Counted from the first letter of the stretch, positions 25,417 through 34,784 are shown. The stretch is DNA of 64,000 nt from Alphaproteobacteria bacterium (GCA_017480385.1 JAFVAT010000005.1:21205-85204); one strand, 5' to 3'. Notes: a model not told the origin generated them from the letters alone. Numbers and translations: made by a program.

Positions 25417-25854
25417 TCAAACGCTGCGTGACAATTTTGCCAACTCAACTTCCGCCCGCAGTTCGATATCGTCCAAAATTTGATTCAATTCGTCGTCCAG
25501 ACCGGCCTCCCGCTTGACACGCAGCGTCTGCGCCAGTTCAATCAGTTTGGCCTTGGGAACGGATCCCGTCAAAATAGCCGCGCGCAAATCTTCCAATTTA
25601 TCCAGCACATCATTGCCGTGCGCCGCCGCCCGCCGCTTTTTGCCACCGTCCTGCAAAGCATCGCCAACCGACTGTGCCGCCAACAAAGCTTCCAGCCCGC
25701 CGACCTCTGCCGCCGCCCCGACCGCGGAAGAAGCCAAACCGTCCGTTTCTTCCAAAAAAGAAGCAAAAGAGCTGTCCGACGCCGCTTTTCGGGTCCCCTT
25801 GCGTGCAGAAGTGACAGGCTTTGCCGCCCCTGTTGATCCGACTTTGATATTCAT
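25417..25854 (-). CDS. fliX: Flagellar assembly regulator FliX
   Basis: From ATG 25854 (AAGGAAAG just upstream) this is a 145-residue protein. A low-complexity N-terminus MNIKVGSTGAAKP leads to LEALLAAQSVGDAL, RRAAAHGNDVLDKLEDLRAAILTG and the end LDDELNQILDDIELRAEVELAKLSRSV, typical of FliX. In Caulobacter FliX works with FlbD to control sigma54 class III flagellar genes and responds to basal-body assembly. Here it is divergent from flgI, which has a sigma54 promoter. Confidence 0.88.
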   Translation of the reverse strand: MNIKVGSTGAAKPVTSARKGTRKAASDSSFASFLEETDGLASSAVGAAAEVGGLEALLAAQSVGDALQDGGKKRRAAAHGNDVLDKLEDLRAAILTGSVPKAKLIELAQTLRVKREAGLDDELNQILDDIELRAEVELAKLSRSV

Positions 25855-25984
25855 TTCATCTTTCCTTCTTTGATTTATTTTGATCAGTATACTCGATCCA
25901 GTCGGATTTAAAAACCGGCAAAATTTGCCTAGTTCTTCAAAACCGTTTTCTGTTTTCCCCCTTATTATTGTCAAAAACAAAATT

Positions 25985-26000
25985 TGGCACGGTTTTCGCA
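25985..26000 (+). promoter_or_regulatory. Predicted sigma54 promoter of the flgI operon
   Basis: TGGCACG-GTTT-TCGCA at 25985-26000 matches the -24/-12 consensus (GG at 25986-25987, GC at 25998-25999) with one change. Transcription would start near 26011, 37 bp before flgI. This fits FliX/FlbD-style control. Confidence 0.75.
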
Positions 26001-26047
26001 TCTTTAATTTCAGGATTTTTTGCTCAATGCAATGAAAGAGGCCGAGC

Positions 26048-27178
26048 ATGAAGAATTTATTGAAAAAAATACAAAAAGGCATAGGCGTCCTGAGCGCTGC
26101 CGCTGTATTGCTGTGGACACCGCCGGCACAGGCCAGCTCGCGCATCAAGGATATTTCCGATATCGAAGGCGTACGGGAAAACTATCTGATCGGATATGGC
26201 TTGGTTGTCGGACTGAACGGCAGCGGCGACAGCATTTCTTCCATGGCGTTTACCGAAGAAAGTTTAATCGGCATGTTGGAACGTTTGGGAGTAAATACCC
26301 GCGACGGCAAAATTAAAACGAAAAATGTCGCCGCCGTCATGGTCACGGGCAGCCTGCCGGCTTTTGCCCGTCAGGGCACGCGCATTGACGTGACGATCAG
26401 TGCCTTGGGCGATGCAAAAAGTTTGCAGGGCGGCGTTTTATTGGTCACGCCGATGTTAGGCGCTGACGGCGAAGTTTATGCGATCGCGCAGGGACAGGTT
26501 GCCATTGGCGGCTTTTCCGCGCAGGGCGAAGCACAAAGCGTCGTCAAGGGCGTACCGACTTCGGGCAGAATAGCAAACGGAGCAATCATCGAACGCGAAA
26601 TTTTATTCGACTTTGCCAATCAGAAATCAATCAAACTGGCTTTGCGCAATCCGGACTTTACAACGGCTTCCCGCATTGCCGACGCGATCAATTCCTATTT
26701 GGGTTCGGTCGCCGCAACAACGGTTGATTCGGGAACGGTCTCTATCAATATCGAACGCAGCCGGCGCGAAGATCTGATTCAAACGCTGACCGACATTGAA
26801 CAGCTGCGCATTCAGCCGGACCAAGCGGCCAAAGTCATTATTGATGAAAAATCAGGCATTATTGTCATCGGCGAAAACGTCCGCATCAATCCGATTGCCA
26901 TTGCTCAGGGCAACCTGACAATCCGGATTACGGAAACGCCTCAGGTTTCCCAGCCGACACCTTTCTCCATGACCGGAGAAACGGCGGTCGTGCCCAGAAC
27001 GGACATTGAAGTTGACGAACAGTCCGGCAATAAACTTAACATTTTAAAAACGGGCGTTTCTTTGCAGGAACTGGTTGACGGGCTGAATGCTTTGGGAGTG
27101 GGACCGCGCGACATGATCAGCATTTTGCAGGCTGTCAAAGCCGCCGGCGCGCTTCAGGCTGAAATCGAGGTGATGTGA
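26048..27178 (+). CDS. flgI: Flagellar P-ring protein FlgI
   Basis: This 376-residue protein has a cleavable signal (residues 1-29, ending PPAQA) and the FlgI core: SRIKDISDIEGVRENYLIGYGLVVGLNGSGD, TKNVAAVMVTGSLPAFARQG and the end GPRDMISILQAVKAAGALQAEIEVM. It forms the periplasmic P-ring around the rod. It is first in the flgI-flgJ-flgN-flgK-flgL operon; the stop TGA overlaps the flgJ ATG by 1 bp. Confidence 0.97.
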   Translation: MKNLLKKIQKGIGVLSAAAVLLWTPPAQASSRIKDISDIEGVRENYLIGYGLVVGLNGSGDSISSMAFTEESLIGMLERLGVNTRDGKIKTKNVAAVMVTGSLPAFARQGTRIDVTISALGDAKSLQGGVLLVTPMLGADGEVYAIAQGQVAIGGFSAQGEAQSVVKGVPTSGRIANGAIIEREILFDFANQKSIKLALRNPDFTTASRIADAINSYLGSVAATTVDSGTVSINIERSRREDLIQTLTDIEQLRIQPDQAAKVIIDEKSGIIVIGENVRINPIAIAQGNLTIRITETPQVSQPTPFSMTGETAVVPRTDIEVDEQSGNKLNILKTGVSLQELVDGLNALGVGPRDMISILQAVKAAGALQAEIEVM

Positions 27179-27519
27179 TGACTGCCAATCTTTTAACCGC
27201 CGACTTTATTTCTTCTGCCGCACCGCAGAAAACGGCCCCGAAAATCAACAAGGGCATGGACATCGAAAAAACGCGCGCTGCCGTGGAAGACTTTGAAGCG
27301 TTCTTTATTTCTCAGACGTTTCAGCAAATGTACGACACTGTTCCAGTCAACGAAACATTCGGGGGCGGCAATGCGGAAAAAATTTTCCGCTCCATGATGA
27401 TTGACGAATACGGCAAGATGACGGCCAAAGCCGGCGGCATCGGCCTGACCGACCAGATTATGGCTCAACTGCTGCAGCAGCAGGAAGCCGACACAACAGC
27501 CGCTGTACCGGCGGAATAA
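27178..27519 (+). CDS. flgJ: FlgJ-like rod-binding protein (no muramidase domain)
   Basis: This 113-residue protein has the FlgJ N-terminal rod-binding domain: KTRAAVEDFEAFFISQTFQQMYDTV, GGGNAEKIFRSMMIDEYGKMTAKAGGIGLTDQIMAQLL. The C-terminal glucosaminidase domain found in enterobacterial FlgJ is absent, as is usual in Alphaproteobacteria. It assists rod assembly in the periplasm. It is translationally coupled to flgI. Confidence 0.9.
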   Translation: MTANLLTADFISSAAPQKTAPKINKGMDIEKTRAAVEDFEAFFISQTFQQMYDTVPVNETFGGGNAEKIFRSMMIDEYGKMTAKAGGIGLTDQIMAQLLQQQEADTTAAVPAE

Positions 27520-27533
27520 ACAAGGAGGAACCT

Positions 27534-27974
27534 ATGGACACTTTTCCCGAAAAAAAGCTTGGCCGCCTGCTGACTCTGATGAGCGAACTGTGCGGCATTT
27601 TGAAAAAAGAAAATACTTTGCTGAAAAAGCAGCGTCAAAGCGAATGCCGCGATCTATTGGAACAAAAGACAAAGCTGTCCGCCGCTTATGAGGAATCCTT
27701 TGCCTACTTTTCCCAGCGCGGAGAACTTTTAAAATCCCTGCCCGAAAAGCAGAAACGCATTTTGCACAAAGCTGCCGTCACGCTGGGCGATTTGACCACT
27801 GAAAACGCGCGGCTGTTAAAAATCAATATGGAAGCGACCTCCCGCCTGCTGAACGCGATAGTGCAGGACGTTGCCGAACAAACGCATGCCAAGGCGCCGC
27901 TTTATACCCGTCAGGGCAATATGGAGGCCGACGCGGGCAATCCGGCCGCCATTTCCTTTAACCAAGTCCTGTAA
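27534..27974 (+). CDS. flgN: FlgN-like flagellar export chaperone
   Basis: This 146-residue, almost wholly helical protein has LLTLMSELCGILKKENTLLKKQRQSECRDLLEQK, the heptad pattern of FlgN. FlgN binds the hook-filament junction proteins FlgK and FlgL for export, and both genes follow directly. The sequence family is loose, so position is a large part of the evidence. The ribosome binding site is AAGGAGG. Confidence 0.78.
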   Translation: MDTFPEKKLGRLLTLMSELCGILKKENTLLKKQRQSECRDLLEQKTKLSAAYEESFAYFSQRGELLKSLPEKQKRILHKAAVTLGDLTTENARLLKINMEATSRLLNAIVQDVAEQTHAKAPLYTRQGNMEADAGNPAAISFNQVL

Positions 27975-27995
27975 GATTTTAAGAAAGGAACCGCC

Positions 27996-30200
27996 ATGTC
28001 TCTTACGCATTCTATCAGCAGCGCTTTGAACGGCATCAGAACGTCGCAGAAAGCGATTGACGTGGTGTCCGAAAACGTCTCCAACGTCAATACAGAGGGA
28101 TATTCCAGAAAAGTGTATTCCCAGCAAACGTTGGTGTTAAACAACGGTGTTTCCTCCGGCGCGGTCAGCAATACCGATCTGCGTCAGGTGGATACAAAAA
28201 TGCTGGCTCAGCTGCGCAAGGAAACCGGTATTTTGCAGGAAGCCAGCGTTCGTTCTTACTATTTGGACCTGATCCAAGCGAAAATGGGGCAGCCGTCTTC
28301 GGAATATTCCGTTTCAAACCGTGTCAATGCAATTCAGACCGCTTTTGAAAGTCTGGGGGTAGATTCCGATAAACTTAATTCTCAGTCAACTGCCGTTACG
28401 GCATTAGATACATCGTTGTCACAGATGCGTGATTTAAGCTCTCAGATTCAGGCACTGCGCATGGAGATTGATCAGGAAATTTCCGCTTTGTGCGACGAAG
28501 TGACCGGCATTTTGGAACAGCTGGACAAGCTGAACGATGACATTGTGCGCACTACCGCTGTCGGCGGACAGTCGGCTGATAATTATAAGGACCAGCGCGA
28601 CATGCTGATCACGCGCCTGTCGGAAATCATGGATATACAGTCATATGAAAGATCTACCGGAGAAACGGTGATCCTGACCGGCGGCGGCAAACCATTGCTG
28701 GATAAAGACGGCGTTATCGTTTCCCATACGCCGGCGGCAAGCACCGGTTCTTTGATTTCGTATTCCTCCGGCGGCATTACGGGCATTTATGCCGGCAAGT
28801 TCGATATTACCAAAGAAATCTCTTCCGGTGAAATGAGCGGACTGATCAAACTGCGCGATACGGAGCTGCAGGACATGCAGACGCAGTTGGACGAGCTGGC
28901 CTATCAAATGACAAAACAGATGAATGCCGTTCACAATCAGGGCACCAGTTATCCAAATACGGTTTATGAAATGACCGGCACGCGGACGTTTATTGACGGC
29001 GGGCAGCAGACAATCACGCTGTCCGGCGGAGATGTCAAAATCATTTTATTTGATCAGGAAGGCGTCGAGGCTTACAGCACCAGTTTGACGCAAGAATTGG
29101 CCTTTACGAGCGGATCAATCGACAGCATGTGTCAGGCGATTGAAAACTGGCTGCAAACAGCCGTTGACGGCCCGCATCTTTCAACGGCTTCCGTTGGTTT
29201 GGACAGAAACGGCAATCTGGCCGTTGATTTGGGATCAAGTGCTTACTCTATTTCCTTCCAAGACGAAATCTCCGTTCTGCGCGGCAGTGACGCGGCAAAT
29301 ATTTCCATTGGTTTTGACGCGGACGGCAACGGTATAATAGATCAAACGCATTCGGGATTTTCCAACTTTTTCGGCTTAAACGATTTAATTGTAACCTCCA
29401 AACAAGATTCTGTTTATGAATCCGAAATTTTTTCTTCCGCTTCTTTAATGGGGATCAAAGGCAAAACAATCCTGAATTTTTCCGATACGGCCAACGGATT
29501 GAATTTTGCTTCGATTGATGTGACGGCGGCGGATACGATCAAAACAATCGCCGAAAAGATCAACACGGCTTTGGTTGATGCTTCCGGCAATCAAATCGTT
29601 AAAGCCGACTTGGTTCAGGAAGGCGCAGGATACCGTTTGAGGCTGAGTAATATTGACGGCAATCAAATGGAGATCACCGAAACGCTGACAACCGTCAACG
29701 GCATAACCAGCAGCAGTATTTTAAACCGTCTGGGGCTGGGCGTATCTCACGCGGGATCTGCCGCCGAACTGAACGTTCGTCCTGATATTCTGGAAACGCC
29801 GGGGCATCTGAACACCGGCAAAGTTCAGTACAGCTCTGTTACCGGCAGCTATTTTATCAGCGAAACGGATAATTCCTTAGCCAACGACTTTGCCGCCGCA
29901 TTTACTAAAACCATCACCTTCGGTTCTGCCGGCAGTTTTACAAAAACAACGGCGACCATGGCAAATTATGCCGCTTCAATCGTCAGCGGTTTGGCTGTCA
30001 ATCTTAATGAAGCCAACTCGACAAACGATTACCAAACGGAACTGGTGACAACTATTTACAGAAAAGAACAGGACGTCAGCGGCGTTGATTTGGACGAAGA
30101 ATTAGCGCTGATGCTGCAGTACCAACGTTCATACAGCGCCGCGGCAAAAGCCCTGACAACATCTTTGGAAATGCTGGAACTGTTAGACAGCATTGTATAG
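27996..30200 (+). CDS. flgK: Flagellar hook-associated protein FlgK
   Basis: This 734-residue protein is somewhat longer than the usual 550. The N-terminal D0 region has SISSALNGIRTSQKAIDVVSENVSNVNTEGYSRK. The C-terminal D0 region has VSGVDLDEELALMLQYQRSYSAAAKALTTSLEMLELLDSIV. Extra length lies in the middle surface domains. It forms the first hook-filament junction. The ribosome binding site is AAAGGA. Confidence 0.95.
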   Translation: MSLTHSISSALNGIRTSQKAIDVVSENVSNVNTEGYSRKVYSQQTLVLNNGVSSGAVSNTDLRQVDTKMLAQLRKETGILQEASVRSYYLDLIQAKMGQPSSEYSVSNRVNAIQTAFESLGVDSDKLNSQSTAVTALDTSLSQMRDLSSQIQALRMEIDQEISALCDEVTGILEQLDKLNDDIVRTTAVGGQSADNYKDQRDMLITRLSEIMDIQSYERSTGETVILTGGGKPLLDKDGVIVSHTPAASTGSLISYSSGGITGIYAGKFDITKEISSGEMSGLIKLRDTELQDMQTQLDELAYQMTKQMNAVHNQGTSYPNTVYEMTGTRTFIDGGQQTITLSGGDVKIILFDQEGVEAYSTSLTQELAFTSGSIDSMCQAIENWLQTAVDGPHLSTASVGLDRNGNLAVDLGSSAYSISFQDEISVLRGSDAANISIGFDADGNGIIDQTHSGFSNFFGLNDLIVTSKQDSVYESEIFSSASLMGIKGKTILNFSDTANGLNFASIDVTAADTIKTIAEKINTALVDASGNQIVKADLVQEGAGYRLRLSNIDGNQMEITETLTTVNGITSSSILNRLGLGVSHAGSAAELNVRPDILETPGHLNTGKVQYSSVTGSYFISETDNSLANDFAAAFTKTITFGSAGSFTKTTATMANYAASIVSGLAVNLNEANSTNDYQTELVTTIYRKEQDVSGVDLDEELALMLQYQRSYSAAAKALTTSLEMLELLDSIV

Positions 30201-30215
30201 TAAGGGAGCAAAACC

Positions 30216-32579
30216 ATGACAAGAGTCCCGACAACAGCCACTTATAATTTATATCTGTCTCAAATGACGAAGCAAAAGGCCGCTATGACGGATATTGCTT
30301 ATCAGGCATCAACCGGTAACAAGTATGCATCTTATGACAAATACGGCTTATCGACTTACCGTCTGCTATCGCTGCAAAACGAGCAGGCCGTAACGACAAA
30401 ATATCTGGAAACAAATTCCATTACACAAGTTGCCTTGGAATCGCAGCAGACTTCTATAGACGGCATTCGCTCTTCTCTTATGGATATTCGATCCCAAGTG
30501 CGTGAATTTTACGCAAACGATTTGATTTCCATGTCAAAAAATCCGTCGGAGGAAGAACTGATTTCCCTGCGCAATGTGCAGGAAGCCGCTTTTGAAGCGA
30601 TGTCCTTAATCGCCTATTATCTGAATACGGAGGTTGACGGCAGCTATATCTTCGGCGGCGGGAAAACAACTGTGCCGCCGGTCGATTTTTCCTATACGAC
30701 GTTAGAGGAGTTCCAAACCATTTATGACGGAAACATTCTGACTTACCCCAGCAATTACTCCGCCGCTTTATCGCAAATGTCCACTTCGGCGGATACGCTG
30801 GGCGGCATCACAATCGAACAGGAGTTTCAAACCATTACGCCGAAAACAACCGTCGTCAGTGGCTCGACGGCCAATACATGGACATTTGACGCTACTGATA
30901 ACAGTTTAACCGCAGACGCCGGAACTTTCACGGGACTTTCCGTCGGCTCTCAGGTCATGGTTGCCGGCACCGCCAGCAACAACCAAACGCTAACCGTTCA
31001 GAGCGTTTCCGCCGACGGGTCAACAGTGACTTTTGCCGAAACGTTGACAAACGAAACGCTGACGGACTCTTCCGCCGTTTCCCTGACGACTGCGACATGG
31101 ACTTTTGCTTCGGTCTATGATCCGACAACCGGCATCACAACCAATTCCTTAGCAGGCCGTGTTGGTTCTTTTTCCGATTTGAAAGAAGGACAGCAGATTT
31201 TGCTTTCCGGTACGGCTGCCAACGACGGCTACCTTACTGTTCAAAGCATTTCAAAAGACGGATCGACAATCGTTTTTGAAGAAACCGTCACAAATGAAAC
31301 GCTGAATACGCCTGTTTTAACCAGCGGTGCCGTCACAATTCAGCAAAGCACACAAACCGGTACGATTACGGCGGCCTCCAATATCGGCGATGTCATTGAA
31401 GAGATTACCGTTACACAGGCGTTGACCGTTAATGCGGCGAACAACACGTTAAGCGGAATTGCGGGCACGTTCAGAGACATTCAGGGCGGGCAAACAATCA
31501 CAATTACTGATTCCGCCAGTCAGGAATATACGCTGTATGTCAAATCCGTTTCCGCCGACGGTTCGACGCTGAATATTTCAAGTAGCACACCGGTCCCCGG
31601 CACGAACTTGACAAATACGCCGTTAACGCTTCAAACGCGTTCCGATATCGGCGGCTTTATCACTTCCAGCATGAAAGGCAGCGCTTTGCAAACGGGCGAC
31701 GTTTCCTTTAACGCCAATCAAAACACAATGACCGCCTCTGTCAAGAATGCCTTTTCCCGATACAACACCGGCGACTGCCTGATTATCAAAGGCGCGGATA
31801 GCAACGATAAACTTTATATCGTCGAATCCGTTTCCGAAGACGGTCGCACCGTCAAATTTTCCGACACGACACGGATCGTCACCGATATGAATCAACACAG
31901 CGGCACTTATTTGACAGATGGACAAGGATTGACGATCTGCAAAACATATTCCGTCGGCGCCACTGTTGCAATGAAAGGGACAAATGGCACGTACAACGGC
32001 CTATACACCGTTTTGGGCATTTCCGACGACGGCAAGGAAATGCGTGTGCGCACGGATTCTTTTCCCGAATACGGCGCCACAGCCAGCTTTTCTTCCGCCT
32101 CTTTTGCAACAGAGACGTACTATCAGGGCGGGCAACTGTCTGCCGGTTACCGGATCAGCGCCACAACGAACATTGCAAATGACATCAATGCTTCGGCCTC
32201 TGCTTTTGAAAAGATCTTCCGGGCTCTCGGCTCTGTCGCACAGGGCAACCTGCTGGACGCGGACAATCCGGAAAGCGCCATGCAAAGAGTGTCCGAAGCC
32301 CTCGATTTATTGGACAAGGCTATAACCGTTAATCCCAAAGAGAAAAACGGCGATGTTACCAGCATTCAATATTCTGTTATTACCCGGTTGGATCAGGTTA
32401 AAACGACCATTGAGAATCAAACAACTCTGCAAAATTCTTTGGAAAGCTATATTTCCGCATTAACTCAGGTTGATAAAACAGAAGCAGTTACAATGCTGCT
32501 GCAGGCTTCTGAAAATCTGAAAGTTTCTTATTCCGTTTTGTCAACGCTGAACAATTTAAGTCTGCTCAATTACCTGTAA
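30216..32579 (+). CDS. flgL: Flagellar hook-associated protein FlgL, greatly enlarged
   Basis: At 787 residues this is more than twice the usual FlgL length. The N-terminal flagellin-like region is TRVPTTATYNLYLSQMTKQKAAMTDIAYQASTGNKY. The C-terminal region ends TLQNSLESYISALTQVDKTEAVTMLLQASENLKVSYSVLSTLNNLSLLNYL. Between about residues 215 and 610 are roughly four to five degenerate copies of a beta-rich unit of about 80-95 residues, each with a G-x-QI/V-x-V-x-GT-A turn followed by LTVQSVSADGSTV or similar. These would sit on the outside of the junction. It is last in the operon. Confidence 0.9.
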   Translation: MTRVPTTATYNLYLSQMTKQKAAMTDIAYQASTGNKYASYDKYGLSTYRLLSLQNEQAVTTKYLETNSITQVALESQQTSIDGIRSSLMDIRSQVREFYANDLISMSKNPSEEELISLRNVQEAAFEAMSLIAYYLNTEVDGSYIFGGGKTTVPPVDFSYTTLEEFQTIYDGNILTYPSNYSAALSQMSTSADTLGGITIEQEFQTITPKTTVVSGSTANTWTFDATDNSLTADAGTFTGLSVGSQVMVAGTASNNQTLTVQSVSADGSTVTFAETLTNETLTDSSAVSLTTATWTFASVYDPTTGITTNSLAGRVGSFSDLKEGQQILLSGTAANDGYLTVQSISKDGSTIVFEETVTNETLNTPVLTSGAVTIQQSTQTGTITAASNIGDVIEEITVTQALTVNAANNTLSGIAGTFRDIQGGQTITITDSASQEYTLYVKSVSADGSTLNISSSTPVPGTNLTNTPLTLQTRSDIGGFITSSMKGSALQTGDVSFNANQNTMTASVKNAFSRYNTGDCLIIKGADSNDKLYIVESVSEDGRTVKFSDTTRIVTDMNQHSGTYLTDGQGLTICKTYSVGATVAMKGTNGTYNGLYTVLGISDDGKEMRVRTDSFPEYGATASFSSASFATETYYQGGQLSAGYRISATTNIANDINASASAFEKIFRALGSVAQGNLLDADNPESAMQRVSEALDLLDKAITVNPKEKNGDVTSIQYSVITRLDQVKTTIENQTTLQNSLESYISALTQVDKTEAVTMLLQASENLKVSYSVLSTLNNLSLLNYL

Positions 32580-32586
32580 CAAAAAA

Positions 32587-32608
32587 GTCTCCGCCAAACG
32601 ACGGAGGC
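32587..32608. terminator. Bidirectional terminator between flgL and the cysteine-rich gene
   Basis: GTCTCCG (32587-32593) pairs with CGGAGGC (32602-32608). There is an A-run before and a T-run after, so it can serve both converging genes. Confidence 0.85.
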
Positions 32609-32631
32609 TTTTTTGCATTTCGCCGATCCGA

Positions 32632-33330
32632 CTAATCTTCCTCGTATTCGTATCCGTCGTAGTCATCGTCGTAATCGTCATCATCATATTCGTCATCGTC
32701 GTCGTATTCCTGCGGCTTTTCAGGCGCCGGCGGAGGAGAGGCCTTTGAACGGCCTGCTTTATTTTGTACCGGCACAGAAGCCGCGGAAAGATTGCCCTCG
32801 ACATTAAACAAACAATACCCGTCAACACATTGACGCGTCAACCCGGCTACCGGCGGACAATGCGCATTTTCCAGACATTGAACACACGTATAGGGCAAAG
32901 ACTGATACGGTTTCGGCATACAAAACGGCGCCGCCGGAGAACAAACAGCATTTGCGCAGGGATCGGGCGTTTTGCATGTATAGTCACTGTCGCAGAACTG
33001 CCCCTCTGCGCAATGAAAATCGACAACACACTGAGCACACTGGTATTCATGCGGCTTGTCTTCCCCTGCCGGCGCACAATAGGTGCCTTCCGGGCAAATG
33101 CTGTTTTTGCATACTTTTTCACACCGCAAGGCCACACATTCCGTATCAAAAGAGCAATCTTTATTTTCAAAACAGGAAATTTCCTGTCCGGCATAGCGCG
33201 AATTATAACCGCCAAAATTAAGCTTTGGCTGATTTTTGGAATTAGCCATATCTCCCATTTTAACTGCACGGGCTTTTCCCTGTCCCGGAACAGCGCATAA
33301 AAATAAAGCAAGAATCAAAAGCCTAAGCAT
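32632..33330 (-). CDS. Secreted cysteine-rich protein with acidic Asp/Tyr tail
   Basis: This 232-residue protein has a signal peptide MLRLLILALFLCAVPGQGKARA. Residues about 50-175 hold around 24 cysteines in repeated small modules (for example CFENKDCSFDTECVALRCEKVC, then CPEGTYC, CVVDFHCAEGQFCDSDYTC and CVQCLENAHCPP), like disulphide-rich EGF- or Dickkopf-type repeats. After a Pro-rich linker the last 25 residues are almost only Asp, Glu and Tyr. Function unknown; an extracellular or outer-surface place is likely. The ribosome binding site is AAGGGGA. Confidence 0.75.
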   Translation of the reverse strand: MLRLLILALFLCAVPGQGKARAVKMGDMANSKNQPKLNFGGYNSRYAGQEISCFENKDCSFDTECVALRCEKVCKNSICPEGTYCAPAGEDKPHEYQCAQCVVDFHCAEGQFCDSDYTCKTPDPCANAVCSPAAPFCMPKPYQSLPYTCVQCLENAHCPPVAGLTRQCVDGYCLFNVEGNLSAASVPVQNKAGRSKASPPPAPEKPQEYDDDDEYDDDDYDDDYDGYEYEED

Positions 33331-33388
33331 GGTTTTCCCCTTCTTGCTTTATTATAGTCTCTTATAAAAATGAAAGTCAAAACTTGTC

Positions 33389-34606
33389 TTAAAATAAGAA
33401 AGACAGCCCGACGTTATACGCTTTGTAGTTATCCCCAAAAGTATAGCTGGCCGTCAGGTCAACGCCGGCAAAGAAGCTGTCTTTCGAAAAATATTTTGTA
33501 AAACGGAAACCGACCTCATCATAAGAATCGATATACAAATCCGATCCGGTATAGCGCGTATCGTATCCGAAAACCGTCAAAGCCGTTTTTTCGCTCAGCT
33601 TCTGACGCAGCTCCAATCCGTTTTTAAACACATTGTTTTTTAACCCGTATTCAACCTCGTACCCTTTGACATCAAGCGTGTAATCTTTGATTATACCGAA
33701 CATATTCACCAAAGTAACCGCCGTATTCTCTCCCAGACCCTGCGTAAAACGACTGGCAGCGGAGGCCATATACAGCACGCCGCCGGATAAAGAATCTTCA
33801 GAGGCCGTTGCGCCGGCACGTCCCGAAACGGTCAGCAGCCACTTGTCTTGATACAGCGGAATTTGCAGGCTGAGCCCCAGCTGAGCCGCATACGTTTTAG
33901 AGCCGTCCATATCGACATAAGATAACGGCATATCAATGCCCAAAGCCCAGTTATTGTCAAATTTGAACATATATCCCAACGGCAAATTCAATGTTGTGGC
34001 ATCTCTTTCAACACCGTCTGTCCCCTTAACTTTATGCCGTCCGCCGGAAGGTGACAGCAAAACAAAGCCGCCGGATTGTCCGGAAACAACCGCGCGTTCC
34101 GTGACTGTCATTGTAGGATTGGAAAAAGCCATATCCGCCATTTGAGACATCAAAGAAGATGGATTCCCCGCGACAGAATCATAGGGCGTATTGGAAACGC
34201 TTTCTTTCAGGATTCGGGTTAACAAATTATCTTTATTTGTTTTCAGATATTCTTTAAAAGCGCTGAAGGCCTGTTCCTGCGTAAATCCGGTTCCACCGAA
34301 ATCCTTATCAATTCCCAAAGAATCAATTCTGAACCTCAAAGTTGAATTGCTTCCCGCCCCTGTATAGTCCAATATCATGCGGATACCGCGGAAATCCAAA
34401 ATTCCTGTTGCCGCGGCGGAAGTATCATATCCGCTTAAAATGGTATCTAATTTTCCGTCATTATATGAGTCAAAAACATCTAAAACGGACGTAAAGCCCT
34501 TTGTCGCGCTATGACTTCCTTGAGATAATGTCAGAGAAAACAAATCCGCCTTAGCGGCGGTCGGAAACAGAAAAAGCATAAAAAAAAGAAATTTAACCAA
34601 GAACAT
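33389..34606 (-). CDS. Outer-membrane beta-barrel protein, possibly phase-variable
   Basis: From ATG 34606 (GGGGGAAAG upstream) this is a 405-residue protein. The signal is MFLVKFLFFMLFLFPTAAKA. A helical N-terminal third (to about 190) leads to a 12-strand-like barrel: LPLGYMFKFDNNWALGIDMPLSYVDM, and a terminal YNVGLSFLF ending in Phe. It resembles an autotransporter or porin barrel, but the passenger is not recognised. Its promoter contains a poly-C tract (34680-34698). Confidence 0.75.
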   Translation of the reverse strand: MFLVKFLFFMLFLFPTAAKADLFSLTLSQGSHSATKGFTSVLDVFDSYNDGKLDTILSGYDTSAAATGILDFRGIRMILDYTGAGSNSTLRFRIDSLGIDKDFGGTGFTQEQAFSAFKEYLKTNKDNLLTRILKESVSNTPYDSVAGNPSSLMSQMADMAFSNPTMTVTERAVVSGQSGGFVLLSPSGGRHKVKGTDGVERDATTLNLPLGYMFKFDNNWALGIDMPLSYVDMDGSKTYAAQLGLSLQIPLYQDKWLLTVSGRAGATASEDSLSGGVLYMASAASRFTQGLGENTAVTLVNMFGIIKDYTLDVKGYEVEYGLKNNVFKNGLELRQKLSEKTALTVFGYDTRYTGSDLYIDSYDEVGFRFTKYFSKDSFFAGVDLTASYTFGDNYKAYNVGLSFLF

Positions 34607-34673
34607 ATTCTTTCCCCCATTCAAAATAAATTTCAATAAAGAAAATATCCTATTAATATAAAAGAATCAACAT

Positions 34674-34702
34674 ATTATATACCCCCCACCCCCCCCCCGC
34701 AA
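34674..34702 (-). promoter_or_regulatory. Promoter with a homopolymeric G/C spacer
   Basis: On the minus strand the -35 TTGCGG (34702-34697) and a perfect -10 TATAAT (34679-34674) are separated by exactly 17 bp, 34680-34696, made of G8-T-G6-T-A. The whole plus-strand tract is C6 (34682-34687), A, C10 (34689-34698). A change of the C10 length would alter the spacer and hence expression of the barrel gene at 33389-34606. Confidence 0.75.
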
Positions 34703-34784
34703 TCTTTATTATTTTTTTATTTATTTCCGTACTTTTTTTATCTACTATACCGTCATTGGTAATTATAAAAATGAGGTTAATATA

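Noticed and set aside
32640..32705. GTCATC-like repeats as a possible microsatellite or CRISPR-like array
   Set aside because: They encode the Asp/Tyr tail of the cysteine-rich protein and are explained by low-complexity coding sequence.
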